Part shown: in pieces, positions 34,700 through 43,486 of the stretch
Layout of the letters: each line of letters starts with the position of its first letter
Position numbering within the stretch: position 1 is the stretch's first letter
From: Streptomyces pactum
Lineage (GTDB): Bacteria; Actinomycetota; Actinomycetes; Streptomycetales; Streptomycetaceae
Length of the DNA stretch: 64,000 nucleotides
NCBI RefSeq assembly: GCF_002005225.1
Contig: NZ_CP019724.1
Coordinates: 1,240,001 to 1,304,000 of the forward strand
Direction: 5' to 3'
The notes under the pieces: generated by a model
Told to the model about the DNA's origin: nothing
Databases searched by the model: none
Seen by the model: the letters and a program-made list of their open reading frames with translations, nothing else
Translations under genes and position numbers: made by a program

Positions 34700-35722
34700 T
34701 CACTCCCGGTTCGAGGAGACGGTCTCGCGCATGGCGCGCAGGGACTCCTTGAGGGAGCCCATGGTGGCCAGGACGGCGGTGGGCTCGTAGCCGCAGTGCG
34801 CCATGCAGTTGGCGCAGCGCGGGTCCTTGCCGCGGCCGTACTTGTCCCAGTCGGTGTCCTCGATCAGCTCCCGGTACGTCGGGACGTACCCGTCGCTCAT
34901 CAGGTAGCAGGGGCGCTGCCAGCCGAAGAGGGAGTAGTTCGGGATCGCCCACGCGGTGCACGGGAAGTCGACCTTGCCCTCGAGGAAGTCGAGGAACAGC
35001 GGGGAGTGGTTGAGCCGCCAGCGGGCCCGGTTGCCGCCCGAGAACGCCTTCTTGAACAGCTCGCGGGTCTGCTCCACGCCCAGGAAGTGCTCCTGGTCGG
35101 GGGCCTTCTCGTAGGCGTAGGCGGGCGAGATCATCATCTCGTCGACCTTGAGGTCGTCGTTGAGGAAGTTGAGGACCTCGACGATGGTCTGCGGGGTGTC
35201 GGTGTTGAAGAAGGTCGAGTTGGTGGTCACCCGGAAGCCGCGTCGCTTGGCCTCCTTGATGGCCTCCACGGCCTCGTCGAACACGCCCTCCTTCGCCACG
35301 GACTCGTCGTGCCGCTCCCGCAGCCCGTCGATGTGCACCGCGAAGGCGAAGTACGGCGAGGGCTTGAACTTGTCCAACTTCTTGCGCATGAGCAGCGCGT
35401 TGGTGCAGAGGAAGACGTACTTCCGCTTGGCCACCAACTGGCGCACGATCTCGTCGATCTGAGGATGCATCAGCGGCTCGCCGCCGGCGATGGAGACCAT
35501 CGGCGCTCCCGATTCGAGCACCGCCCCCACGGCCTGCGCGACCGGCATGCGCTGCTTCAGCACTCCGGCCGGGTGCTGGATCTTGCCGCATCCCTCGCAC
35601 TTGAGGTTGCAGGCGAAGAGCGGCTCCAGCTCCACGATGAGCGGGAACTTGTCCCGTCGGCGAATCTTCTGTTCGGCCAGGTATGTAGCGACCTTGATGG
35701 ACTGGCGCAGGGGCATGGCCAT
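34700..35722 (-). CDS. hpnH: Adenosyl-hopene transferase HpnH (radical SAM)
   Basis: A 340-residue radical SAM enzyme that joins 5'-deoxyadenosyl to diploptene to form adenosylhopane. The cluster motif CxxxCxxC is C38, C42 and C45 in [14 protein letters not shown]. The SAM-binding GGEP appears in [13 protein letters not shown]. The C-terminal cysteines [13 protein letters not shown] are characteristic of HpnH. ATG 35722 (MAMPLRQ) has GGAGGTGAG upstream; ATG 35716 is possible. It is in the operon between the nucleosidase and ispG. Confidence 0.96.
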   Translation of the reverse strand: MAMPLRQSIKVATYLAEQKIRRRDKFPLIVELEPLFACNLKCEGCGKIQHPAGVLKQRMPVAQAVGAVLESGAPMVSIAGGEPLMHPQIDEIVRQLVAKRKYVFLCTNALLMRKKLDKFKPSPYFAFAVHIDGLRERHDESVAKEGVFDEAVEAIKEAKRRGFRVTTNSTFFNTDTPQTIVEVLNFLNDDLKVDEMMISPAYAYEKAPDQEHFLGVEQTRELFKKAFSGGNRARWRLNHSPLFLDFLEGKVDFPCTAWAIPNYSLFGWQRPCYLMSDGYVPTYRELIEDTDWDKYGRGKDPRCANCMAHCGYEPTAVLATMGSLKESLRAMRETVSSNRE

Positions 35723-35728
35723 CTGGGC

Positions 35729-36370
35729 TCACCTCCGGGGGAGCAGCAACGAGCGGTGCCATTCGAAGAATGCGGGAAGAACGGATCGAAGGACGCGGAA
35801 GGCCGATATTCCACCGCGCACCGTACCGATCCGGACGAGTTCGTGTTCTGGAGCGTCCACGACCACTCGGACGGCCGCAACCGGGCGCGCGCCCGCCCGG
35901 ACGGCGCTCAGTAGCGTGGCGGCGGACTCCATGTCGACGGCGATCGCGCCGGTCGCGAGCAGGTCGGCGCGTTCGGGGCCCCGCACGACGTGGTCCGAGC
36001 CGGTCAGCGGCCCGGTGTGGACGGTGCGCCCGGGCACGGCACGCGCGAGTTCCTTGACGAGCCGGTCCGTGCCGACGCCGGCGACGGTGCCGCGGGGGTC
36101 CCGGGTCTCCTCGGCGACGACCAGGTCGCCGGGGTGCATGCCCGGGGCGAGTCCGGCGCAGAAGCCCGTGGCCAGCACGGCGGCGTCCCCGAGCGCGGGG
36201 TCGGCCAGGACCCGGGCGACGGAGCGCCCGGCCGCCTTCGGGCCCATGCCCGTACGCAGCACGGTGACCGGCCCGCCGGCGCCGCCGCGGTCGCCGGTGC
36301 GCAGGGCGAGGTGCTCGATGCCGAGCGCGCAGGCGATCAGCAGCGGGAACGGGCCGGACTCTGCGTTCAT
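35729..36370 (-). CDS. hpnG: Adenosylhopane nucleosidase/phosphorylase (HpnG-like)
   Basis: A 213-residue protein of the purine nucleoside phosphorylase/MTAN family. TGMGPKAAGRSVARVLA, ATGFCAGLAPGMHPGDLVVA, and AVDMESAATLLSA carry the glycine-rich phosphate/ribose sites and the conserved Met-Glu. Located between shc and hpnH, it probably converts adenosylhopane to ribosylhopane (HpnG reaction). ATG 36370 overlaps the shc stop as ATGA. The frame extends antisense into shc, but that part is a shadow. Confidence 0.9.
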   Translation of the reverse strand: MNAESGPFPLLIACALGIEHLALRTGDRGGAGGPVTVLRTGMGPKAAGRSVARVLADPALGDAAVLATGFCAGLAPGMHPGDLVVAEETRDPRGTVAGVGTDRLVKELARAVPGRTVHTGPLTGSDHVVRGPERADLLATGAIAVDMESAATLLSAVRAGARPVAAVRVVVDAPEHELVRIGTVRGGISAFRVLRSVLPAFFEWHRSLLLPRR

Positions 36371-38436
36371 CAGCGGCCCTTCACCTCGGCCGCGGACGGT
36401 CCGGTCGGCGACTGCTCGACGAGGGCGGGGGCCTGTGCCGCGCGCGGCTTCTCGGCGAAGGGCTCTCCGTGGACGTAGCGGCCCAGCGCGGTGAGCGGGA
36501 AGACCTGCCGGTAGAGGTGGTAGTTGATGGAGAAGTCCCAGGGGAAGCCGGTCCCGGTGAAGTAGGGCTCGTCCCAGGAACCGTCCTCCCGTTGAGTGGC
36601 GGCGAGCCACTCGACGCCGCGTTCGACCGCCTTGGACTCCCGCTCCCCCGCGGCGAGCAGGGCCATCAGCGCCCACGCGGTCTGTGAGGCGGTGGAGGCG
36701 CCCCGGCCGCTCCACTCCCTGACGTAGCGGTAGGAGCGCAGGTCCTCGCCCCAGCCGCCGTCGTCGTTCTGGACGGACTCCAGCCAGGTCACCGCGCGGC
36801 GGATCGCGGGGTGGGAGGCGGGGAGTCCGGCGGCGGTCAGGGCGGGGACGACGGAGCCGGTGCCGTAGACGTAGTTGACGCCCCAGCGGCCGAACCACGA
36901 GCCGTCCGGCTCCTGTTCGTCCAGCAGCCACCGGATGCCGCGCCGGGTGCGCGGGTCGTGGGCGAGGCCCTCCACGGCGAGCATCTCGACGACGTGCGCG
37001 GTGACGTCCGCGGACGGCGGGTCGATGACCTCGCCGAAGTCGCAGAACGGCAGCCGGTTGGGGAAGGAGCTGGTGTTGTCGACGTCGAAGGCGCCCCAGG
37101 CACCGTTCCTGGACTGCATGCCAAGGTTCCAGCGCACGCCGCGGCCGATGGCCTTCTCCACCCGCTCCGGGTCGTGGTGGCTGACCCGGCGCAGGGCGAG
37201 GACCACCTCGGCGGTGTCGTCGATGTCGGGGTAGTTGTCGTTGTGGAACTCGAACGCCCAGCCGCCGGGCGGGAGTCCGGGCCGCTTCACCGACCAGTCG
37301 CCGGGGCGTACGATCTGCTCACCGAGCATCCAGTCCGCGGCCTTCACCAACTGCGGGTGATCGGCGGGCACCCCGGCGTCGGCCAGCGCGATGGTGGCGA
37401 GGCAGGTGTCCCACACCGGGGACTGGCAGGCCTCGATCATCCGGGCCCCGTCCTCGCGCCACACGGCGAAGCGGTCCAGCGACTCCAGCCCCGCCCGCAT
37501 CACGGGGTGTTCGAGGTCGTAGCCCAGCAGGTACAGGGCGATGACCGAGTACACGGCGGGCGGCTGGATGCCGCCCCAGCAGCCGTCGTTCTCCTGCCGC
37601 TCGATGATCCAGCGGGCGGCGGTGTTCATCGCGGCCCGGCGCAGTCGGCGCGGGGCGACCCTGCGGTAGGCGTGCAGGGCCTTGTCGATGCGCTGGAAGG
37701 CGCCGTCCCAGCTCGCCGCGGGTGCCAGTGGCCGCGGGGGGTTGGGGAGGTCCGGGTCGGTGTGCAGTTCGTCCAGCGGGAAGGGCGCCGGGCGCACCGG
37801 CCGCTTCGCGGAGACGATGGTGAGCGGCACGATGGTCTGCCGGGCCCAGCAGCCGAAGTCGTAGATGTTGAGCGGCACCCAGGTGGGGAAGTAGATCAGC
37901 TCGGGCGGGAGTTCGGGCAGGTCGTCCCACTTCCACCAGCCGAACAGGGCGAGCCAGATCCGGGTGAAGACGCGGGCGGCGGCGATGCCGCCCCGGGACC
38001 GGATCCACTCCGACGCCCTGGCCATGTGCGGCGCCTCGGGCGCGTCGCCGGCCAGGCGGAGGGCCACGTAGGCCTCGATGGTGGCGGACAGTTCGCCGGG
38101 GCCGCCGTAGAAGGTGGCCCAGGTGCCGTCCTCGCGCTGCTCGCCGCGGATGAAGAGGGCGGCGGCGCGCGTGGTCTCCTCGTCGAGGATGCCCAGGAAC
38201 TGGCGGAGGAGCAGGTCCTCGGCGTCCATCGTGACGTTCGTCTCGAGGTCGCCCTTCCACCAGCCCTGGGCGTCCTGCCGCGAGAGCAGGAAGTCCGTGG
38301 CGCGCCGGGTGGCGCGAGCGGCGGCTTCTGGTACCCCGGCCGCCGCGGCGGGGATGGTGATGTCGGCTGTTTCGCTGGCCGCGGCTGCGCGGAACGGCGG
38401 GGCCGCCCCGGTGCTTCCGTCGGTCGTCGCTGTCAT
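36370..38436 (-). CDS. shc: Squalene-hopene cyclase
   Basis: A 688-residue triterpene cyclase that makes hopene and hopanol from squalene at the membrane. The acid motif DIDD is at 404-407 (YPDIDDTAEVV). Repeated QW motifs occur along the chain (SRQDAQGWWKGDL, IERQENDGCWGGI, LDEQEPDGSWFGRWG, SVQNDDGGWGEDL, ATQREDGSWDEPY). The C-terminal GTGFPWDFSINYHLYRQVFP is typical. Length matches the family (630-690). The 118-nt gap to the prenyl synthase contains an 8-bp hairpin and may hold an internal promoter. Confidence 0.98.
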   Translation of the reverse strand: MTATTDGSTGAAPPFRAAAASETADITIPAAAAGVPEAAARATRRATDFLLSRQDAQGWWKGDLETNVTMDAEDLLLRQFLGILDEETTRAAALFIRGEQREDGTWATFYGGPGELSATIEAYVALRLAGDAPEAPHMARASEWIRSRGGIAAARVFTRIWLALFGWWKWDDLPELPPELIYFPTWVPLNIYDFGCWARQTIVPLTIVSAKRPVRPAPFPLDELHTDPDLPNPPRPLAPAASWDGAFQRIDKALHAYRRVAPRRLRRAAMNTAARWIIERQENDGCWGGIQPPAVYSVIALYLLGYDLEHPVMRAGLESLDRFAVWREDGARMIEACQSPVWDTCLATIALADAGVPADHPQLVKAADWMLGEQIVRPGDWSVKRPGLPPGGWAFEFHNDNYPDIDDTAEVVLALRRVSHHDPERVEKAIGRGVRWNLGMQSRNGAWGAFDVDNTSSFPNRLPFCDFGEVIDPPSADVTAHVVEMLAVEGLAHDPRTRRGIRWLLDEQEPDGSWFGRWGVNYVYGTGSVVPALTAAGLPASHPAIRRAVTWLESVQNDDGGWGEDLRSYRYVREWSGRGASTASQTAWALMALLAAGERESKAVERGVEWLAATQREDGSWDEPYFTGTGFPWDFSINYHLYRQVFPLTALGRYVHGEPFAEKPRAAQAPALVEQSPTGPSAAEVKGR

Positions 38437-38489
38437 GGCTTCCCCTTCGTGCAGTGTGCATACGGTGCTTCTGCTGTGGGTCCGCCGTC

Positions 38490-38520
38490 GGCCGGTGTGC
38501 GCTTGCCCGCGCCACCGGCC
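38490..38520 (-). other. Hairpin between prenyl synthase and shc
   Basis: GGCCGGTG (38490-38497) pairs with CACCGGCC (38513-38520) across a 15-nt loop in the only sizeable gap of the operon. Attenuation or RNA processing is possible; the stem is short. Confidence 0.4.
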
Positions 38521-38554
38521 GGCGACTACGCGAGGGCTATTCGACCGATAGTGA

Positions 38555-39691
38555 TCATCTCTTTCGTACGACGACGAAGTCCGCGAGCGCCGTGAACCTG
38601 TCCCGTACCCGGTCGGGCATGTCGACGGCGTCGAGGGCCTCGATGGCGATGGTGTGCTGGCGACGCGCCTCGTCGGCGGTCCACTCCCGCCCGCCCGCCT
38701 CCTCGATCAGGGCGGCGCGGGCCGCGAACTCCTCCTCGGAGAAGTTCGCGAAGTCACTGGCCTCGGCGTCGGCGGTGAGGATCTCGCCGAGGCGTTCGGA
38801 GGCGGTCCCCTGCGCCGCGAGGGCGGCCACGACCGGCAGGGACTTCTTGCGCTGGCGCAGGTCGCTCCAGGTCTGCTTGCCGGTCGATTCCGGGTCGCCC
38901 CAGATACCGAGGAGGTCGTCGACGGCCTGGAAGGCGAGGCCGAGGTGGTAGCCGTACTTCTCCAGCGTGTCGGCGGTGTGCTCGTCGGCGCCGCCGAGCA
39001 CCGCGCCGATGGAACTGGCGCAGGCGAGCAGGGCGCCGGTCTTGTTGCCCTCCATCTCCAGGCACTCCTCGACGCTGACGCGGTCGCGGTGCTCGTAGGA
39101 GATGTCCTGGGCCTGACCGTCGATCAGGGCGCGGGATGCCTTGGTCAGACGGCGGGTGGCGCGGCCGGCCTCGACGGTGCCGAGCTCCAGCAGCACCTCG
39201 TTGGCCAGGGCGAACAGGGCGTCGCCGACCAGGATGGCCTGGGCGGGGCCGTGCACCTTCCAGACGGTGTCGCGGTGGCGGCGCTGCTCGTCGCCGTCCA
39301 TCAGGTCGTCGTGCAGGAGGGAGAAGTTGTGCACCAGTTCCACGGCCACCGCGCCGGGCACGCCGGTCTCGGGCGCGGCCCCGGTGACCTCGGCGGAGAG
39401 CACCGCGAGCGCGGGACGGACGGCCTTGCCGCCGTCGCCGTCCGCGGGCCTGCCCTGGGCGTCGATCCAGCCGAAGTGGTAGGCGGCGACGGTGTCCATG
39501 GGCGGTGCCAGACGGTCGACGGCCGCCCGCAGGACCGGCGTGGCCAGGGTCCGGCCGCGCTCCAGGAGCGCGGTCACGTCCACCGTGGTCCTCGGAGCGG
39601 CCTTCGGGGCCGGGGGCACAGTGGGCACAGTCTTTCCTCCAGTTGCGGTACCGGGAGTGCGGAAGTCGGTCCCCCGCGGATCGGCTTTCAC
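38555..39691 (-). CDS. Polyprenyl (farnesyl/geranylgeranyl) diphosphate synthase
   Basis: A 378-residue trans-prenyl synthase. The first Asp-rich motif is LLHDDLMDGD (DDxxD), and the second is FQAVDDLLGIWGD. VGDALFALANEVLLELG and NKTGALLACASSIGAVLGG are also family landmarks. It supplies FPP to HpnCDE. GTG 39691 overlaps the hpnE stop as GTGA and has GAGGAGG nearby. GTG 39628 has an even better-spaced GGAGG and would give 357 residues; the earlier start is kept for coupling. Chain-length specificity cannot be settled. Confidence 0.94.
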   Translation of the reverse strand: MKADPRGTDFRTPGTATGGKTVPTVPPAPKAAPRTTVDVTALLERGRTLATPVLRAAVDRLAPPMDTVAAYHFGWIDAQGRPADGDGGKAVRPALAVLSAEVTGAAPETGVPGAVAVELVHNFSLLHDDLMDGDEQRRHRDTVWKVHGPAQAILVGDALFALANEVLLELGTVEAGRATRRLTKASRALIDGQAQDISYEHRDRVSVEECLEMEGNKTGALLACASSIGAVLGGADEHTADTLEKYGYHLGLAFQAVDDLLGIWGDPESTGKQTWSDLRQRKKSLPVVAALAAQGTASERLGEILTADAEASDFANFSEEEFAARAALIEEAGGREWTADEARRQHTIAIEALDAVDMPDRVRDRFTALADFVVVRKR

Positions 39692-41124
39692 GCCGCCTCC
39701 TCGAAGAAATCGGGAAGGCGGCCGCGGGACCGGCCCAGGGCGCCGAGCGCGGCGCCCGCCGCCCCGACACCGCTGCGCACCGCACTCTCCATGGTCGCGG
39801 GCCACCCGGTGGCGGTCCACGCTCCGGCCAGGTAGAGGCCGGGTGCCTTGGTGCGGGCGCCGGGCCGGAGCCGTCCGACGCCCGGGGCGGGAGCGAAGGT
39901 CGCGGTGCGCTCCCGGGTCACGAAGAAGTCCTTGACCCCGGCGCCCCGGGTGCGGGGCAGCAGCCGCTCCAGCTCGGGCAGGTAGCGCTCGCGCAACGTG
40001 GCCACGGGTTCGTCGATCTCGTTCTGCGCGGTCGACTGCGACAGCGCCAGGTACTGACCCTCCTTCAGTCCGGAGGCCTCGGTACGGTCGAACACCCACT
40101 GGACCGGCGTGCCGAGAGCCGTGAGGAACGGCGTGGCGAGCACCTTGCGGTCGTAGATCACGTGGATGTTGAGGATCGGCGCGGTGCCGATCTCCAGAAG
40201 GTTTCCGGGGGCGTCGAGGGCGCCCGCGGGCAGCAGGTCGTGCGCCTCGCGCTGCGGTACGGCGAGGACGACCGCGTCCGCGTCGAGCGTCTCGTCGGGA
40301 ACCTGAACGCTCCAGCCGCCGTTCTCGTGTCCACGGACGGAGGTGACGCGTGTACGGACCTCGGTACGGACGCCCGCGGAGTCGAGCGCCTCGCGGGCCA
40401 GCCGGTCGTGCAGTTCGCCCAGCGGGACGCGGGCCCAGCCGATGTCGGCCGCGCCCGGGTCGGACAGCAGACCGGTCTTGAACACCATCGCGGCGAGCCC
40501 CAGCGAGGCGTCGCCCGCGACCGCGTTGAGGGTGGCGATCCCGACCAGGTCCCACAGGGCCTCGACGGCGCGCGCCGACTGACCGTGCGCGGCCAGCCAA
40601 CTGCCGAAGTCCTGGGTGTCCAGGGCGGGGTCGGCGAGGTCGAGCCCCTTGAGCGCGAGCGCGGCCCGGCCGACCCGGGCGCGCTCGGCGAGCGAGAGGT
40701 GCGGGTACGTCGCGAGGCTGCGCCCCAGGTGCAGGGGCACGGGCAGGGCGTCGCGCCGCAGTCTGCCGAGCCGCCGCCCCTCGGGCCTGGCCAGGTCGAG
40801 AACGGGCACGTCGAGACGGTCCTGCACGGGTGCGAGCGCCGCCCCGCCGATACGGTCGAGGAACCAGCGGTAGGCGGTGCAGCAGCGCAGGTACACGTGC
40901 TGGCCGTTGTCGACGGTGAGGTCGCCGCGCTGGAAGGAGAAGGCGAGCCCGCCCAGGCGCGGCCGGCCTTCGAGCAGGGTCACGCGCACCCCGGCGTCGG
41001 CGAGCGCGAGCGCGGCGGTGACTCCGGCGAGCCCGCCGCCGACCACGACGGCGTGTCCGCCGGGGCGCAGGGCGGAGACGTCCGCGAGCTGCCCGCCGTC
41101 GCACGTCCCGTTGCCGTGGGTCAT
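39688..41124 (-). CDS. hpnE: Hydroxysqualene dehydroxylase HpnE
   Basis: A 478-residue FAD amine-oxidase-fold protein that reduces hydroxysqualene to squalene. The dinucleotide motif is VVGGGLAGVTAALALADAG, followed by LLEGRPRLGGLAFSFQRG. The C-terminal FAD motif is LYLAGAWTATGWPATMESAV, as in phytoene desaturase relatives. It is the third enzyme of the HpnCDE squalene route. ATG 41124 overlaps the stop of a 52-aa ORF as ATGA. Confidence 0.96.
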   Translation of the reverse strand: MTHGNGTCDGGQLADVSALRPGGHAVVVGGGLAGVTAALALADAGVRVTLLEGRPRLGGLAFSFQRGDLTVDNGQHVYLRCCTAYRWFLDRIGGAALAPVQDRLDVPVLDLARPEGRRLGRLRRDALPVPLHLGRSLATYPHLSLAERARVGRAALALKGLDLADPALDTQDFGSWLAAHGQSARAVEALWDLVGIATLNAVAGDASLGLAAMVFKTGLLSDPGAADIGWARVPLGELHDRLAREALDSAGVRTEVRTRVTSVRGHENGGWSVQVPDETLDADAVVLAVPQREAHDLLPAGALDAPGNLLEIGTAPILNIHVIYDRKVLATPFLTALGTPVQWVFDRTEASGLKEGQYLALSQSTAQNEIDEPVATLRERYLPELERLLPRTRGAGVKDFFVTRERTATFAPAPGVGRLRPGARTKAPGLYLAGAWTATGWPATMESAVRSGVGAAGAALGALGRSRGRLPDFFEEAA

Positions 41125-41279
41125 GGTGCGCCCTTCCCTGTCCGGTCGCCGTGGTGCTTGAACGGCGTAGGGCCGACCGTCTCAGTCAGGGACGCCGACC
41201 GCCACCGGAGGGTTGCCCGCCGTTCTTCGCCGGAGGCATCGCCCCGGTCCGGCGTGTCGAGTGTGCCGGATGTGTCCAT
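41121..41279 (-). CDS. DUF6380-like 52-aa protein in the hopanoid operon
   Basis: A 52-residue frame (MDTSGTLDTPDRGDASGEE, ending RTGKGAP) joins hpnD and hpnE. Its ATG (41279) overlaps the hpnD stop as ATGA, and its own TGA overlaps the hpnE ATG as ATGA, so three genes are strictly coupled. I recall a DUF6380 family of such small proteins; its function is unknown. It is hydrophilic, without membrane helices, and Arg/Asp/Ser-rich. It may serve translational coupling or act on the squalene enzymes. Confidence 0.72.
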   Translation of the reverse strand: MDTSGTLDTPDRGDASGEERRATLRWRSASLTETVGPTPFKHHGDRTGKGAP

Positions 41280-42229
41280 CAGGCGCGCCTCCTGACGGCC
41301 CGCCGGGTGACGTGCCGGGTGTCGAGACCGGACAGACCGCGCACGGCGACGTACGCCTTCTCGCGTCCGGGGAGCGAGACCCGGCCGCGCAGCACGGCCT
41401 CGGGGTCGCGCTCGATGCGGTCCAGGAGGCGGCGGTAGATGCCGGCCATGGCGGCCACGCAGGCGCCGCTGCGCCGGTCGAGCATGGGCAGCAGCCGGTA
41501 GCCCTCGGCGAAGAGGGCGCGGGCCCGACGCACCTCGAAGTGCACGAGGCCCGCGAAGTCGGAGCCCTCGGGTGGCGTCGGCCCGCTGAACCCGGCCGAG
41601 CAGCCGAACTTGGCGAGGTCGTCGGCGGGCAGGTAGGTCCGCCCGCCCTCGGCGTCCTCACGGACGTCCCGCAGGATGTTGGTGAGCTGAAGTGCGAGCC
41701 CGAGCGTGTCGGCGTACTCGGGCGCGCGGTCGGCGCCGCGGGCCCCCGGTTCCGTACCGAAGACGCCCAGGGAGAGGCGTCCGATGGCGCCCGCCACGCA
41801 GCGGCAGTAGGTCTTCAGGTCGTCCCAGGTCTCGTAGGTCTCGCCGCGGACGTCCATCTGGACGCCGTCGATGAGTTCGTCGAGGCCGCCGAGCGGGATC
41901 GGGAACCGCGTGGCCGCGTGGGCGAGGGCGACGGCGACCGGGTCGGTGTCGTCCTCCTCGACCGCGCCCTCGTGGATGCGGGCCAGCACGGCCCGGGTCT
42001 CCTCGAGCCGGGTGACCTTGACGTCGACCGCCAGCGCCCCGTCGCCGATGTCGTCGACGCGGCGCGAGAACGCGTACAGCGCCGACATCGCCCGGCGCTT
42101 GGGCGTCGGCAGGAGCCGGATGCCGTAGGCGAAGTTGCGGGCCTGCTGTCCGGTGACGGCCTCGCAGTAGCTGTAGGCGGCGAGTACCGGTGCCGACGCG
42201 TGCTCTGACGACTCCACGGTCCCGATCAC
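41279..42229 (-). CDS. hpnD: Presqualene diphosphate synthase HpnD
   Basis: A 316-residue squalene/phytoene synthase family member. It condenses two FPP to presqualene diphosphate. Asp-rich motifs are FSRRVDDIGDG and LTNILRDVREDAEGGRTYLP; YCRCVAGAIGRL is another landmark. GTG 42229 (MIGTVESSEH) overlaps the hpnC stop as GTGA. The products of both genes share the same fold. Confidence 0.95.
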   Translation of the reverse strand: MIGTVESSEHASAPVLAAYSYCEAVTGQQARNFAYGIRLLPTPKRRAMSALYAFSRRVDDIGDGALAVDVKVTRLEETRAVLARIHEGAVEEDDTDPVAVALAHAATRFPIPLGGLDELIDGVQMDVRGETYETWDDLKTYCRCVAGAIGRLSLGVFGTEPGARGADRAPEYADTLGLALQLTNILRDVREDAEGGRTYLPADDLAKFGCSAGFSGPTPPEGSDFAGLVHFEVRRARALFAEGYRLLPMLDRRSGACVAAMAGIYRRLLDRIERDPEAVLRGRVSLPGREKAYVAVRGLSGLDTRHVTRRAVRRRA

Positions 42230-43128
42230 CCCTCTCCTCGCAGGGTCACGCCCACCTCGCGCAGCAACTGGACCTTGCCGGGCTTGGGCGGGCCGGGAAG
42301 TACGTCGTGATCGGCGGCGGCGATCGCCCTCAGCGCCGCCCTGCCGCCCGCCACGAACCCCGCCAGCAGCAGACGCAGCCTGCCGTGGACGCTACCCACC
42401 AGGGGGGCTCCCTCGTTCAGCAGATCGCGGGCGCGCCCGGCTTCGTACGCGACCAGGGCGCGCACCGACGCGCTCGCGGTGGGCGCGGCGAGATCCGTCT
42501 CCTGGACGTGGAAGCGCTTCATGTCCTCGGCGGGCAGGTAGACGCGGTCCCGGCCCAGGTCCTCGGCCACGTCCTGGAGGTGCTCGACGATCTGCAGGGC
42601 GGTGCAGATCGCGTCGGAGCGGCGGATCCGCTCGGGCGTCGAGGTGCCGGTGACGGCGAGGACGAGCCGCCCGACCGGGTTGGCGGACAGCTCGCAGTAG
42701 GCGAGGAGGTCGTCGTAGGTCTCGTACCGCGCGACGACCTGGTCCTGGCGGTTGGCGGCGATCAGTCCGAGGAAGGGCCCGGGGGCCAGCGAGCGGCGGC
42801 GCACGGTCGGCTGGAGGCGGCGCAGCAGCGGGTGGCGGGGGGCGCCGTCGAAGACCCTGCGCAGGTCGTCCTCGAAGGCGTCCAGCATCAGCAGCCGGTC
42901 CTCGGCGCGGTCGGCGGGGACGCCGAGGAGGCGGGCGTCGGCGCCGCCGGGGGCCAGGTCGCCGTCGCCGATGTCGTCGACGAGGCGGGCGAAGCCGTAC
43001 ACGGCCATGAGGTCGGTGCGCCAGTCGCGGGGCAGGAAGAAGGGGGCCACGGGGAAGTTCTCGTCCGCGGCCTTGGCGAGGGTGCCGCGCTCCGGGTCGA
43101 CGGCGTGCGCCGTGTGGGTGACCGTCAT
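42226..43128 (-). CDS. hpnC: Hydroxysqualene synthase HpnC
   Basis: A 300-residue squalene/phytoene synthase family member that turns presqualene diphosphate into hydroxysqualene. Motifs are YGFARLVDDIGDGDL, YCELSANPVGRLVLAV and VEHLQDVAEDLGRDRVYLP. ATG 43128 (MTVTHTAHAV) is chosen because it overlaps the stop of a small upstream frame and has AGGG nearby; a GTG at 43158 would add ten residues without ribosome-binding site. It is the first enzyme gene of the operon. Confidence 0.95.
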   Translation of the reverse strand: MTVTHTAHAVDPERGTLAKAADENFPVAPFFLPRDWRTDLMAVYGFARLVDDIGDGDLAPGGADARLLGVPADRAEDRLLMLDAFEDDLRRVFDGAPRHPLLRRLQPTVRRRSLAPGPFLGLIAANRQDQVVARYETYDDLLAYCELSANPVGRLVLAVTGTSTPERIRRSDAICTALQIVEHLQDVAEDLGRDRVYLPAEDMKRFHVQETDLAAPTASASVRALVAYEAGRARDLLNEGAPLVGSVHGRLRLLLAGFVAGGRAALRAIAAADHDVLPGPPKPGKVQLLREVGVTLRGEG

Positions 43129-43190
43129 CGTGGGCTGCCCTGGGCGGGGACGGCGCACGCTTCGCGGAGGTGGGGAGTTTCCGTAGCCAT
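43125..43190 (-). CDS. Possible 21-aa leader ORF before hpnC
   Basis: A 21-codon frame (MATETPHLREACAVPAQGSP) runs from ATG 43190 to a TGA at 43125-43127 that overlaps the hpnC ATG as ATGA. GGAG lies about 11 nt before its ATG. The arrangement copies the overlap style of the operon and could couple hpnC translation to a leader peptide. No homologue is recognised; it may be chance. Confidence 0.4.
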   Translation of the reverse strand: MATETPHLREACAVPAQGSPR

Positions 43191-43486
43191 TGCCGTCACA
43201 TCTCCCGTTCTACACTGTCGACCCAATGCGCACTATTTCGGACACGCCGCCCGACCGTCCACGGGGCGGGCCCGCTCGAGGGTGTCGGGCATTATCGCCC
43301 CATGTGCCGCGTTTCGGGACCGGTACAGCTTACGTTGTACAACTCACGAAGGTCCGACGGGGTCCTCCGTGCATCACAAGAACACACCGATTGACTTCAA
43401 GATTCCTGCGAACGCCAGGAGTTGACGTTTCCTTTGCAGACGTCGGGCCGCGCGGGAACAGTTCCTGCGCGGCCCGGCGTGTCGGG
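43191..43486. other. Hopanoid promoter region and terminator zone
   Basis: No gene. The stretch at 43191-43330 must hold the leftward hopanoid promoter (e.g. near the AT-rich 43200-43240 and GATAAT-like sequence at 43290-43296 on the minus strand). The 43310-43440 part is noticeably lower in GC than the surroundings and contains a TTGTACAA palindrome; the ABC operon terminator follows at 43444-43476. Confidence 0.5.
43444..43476 (-). terminator. Terminator of the ABC exporter operon
   Basis: A nearly perfect 16-bp stem (43444-43459 / 43461-43476, CGGGCCGCGCGGGAAC with one mismatch), ending 10 nt after the ABC ATPase stop on the minus strand. Confidence 0.8.

Noticed and set aside
38555..41104. 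849-codon frame covering the prenyl synthase and antisense-like sequence of hpnE
   Set aside because: Only the part from about 39691 downwards is a real protein; the upstream portion is an out-of-frame shadow of hpnE.
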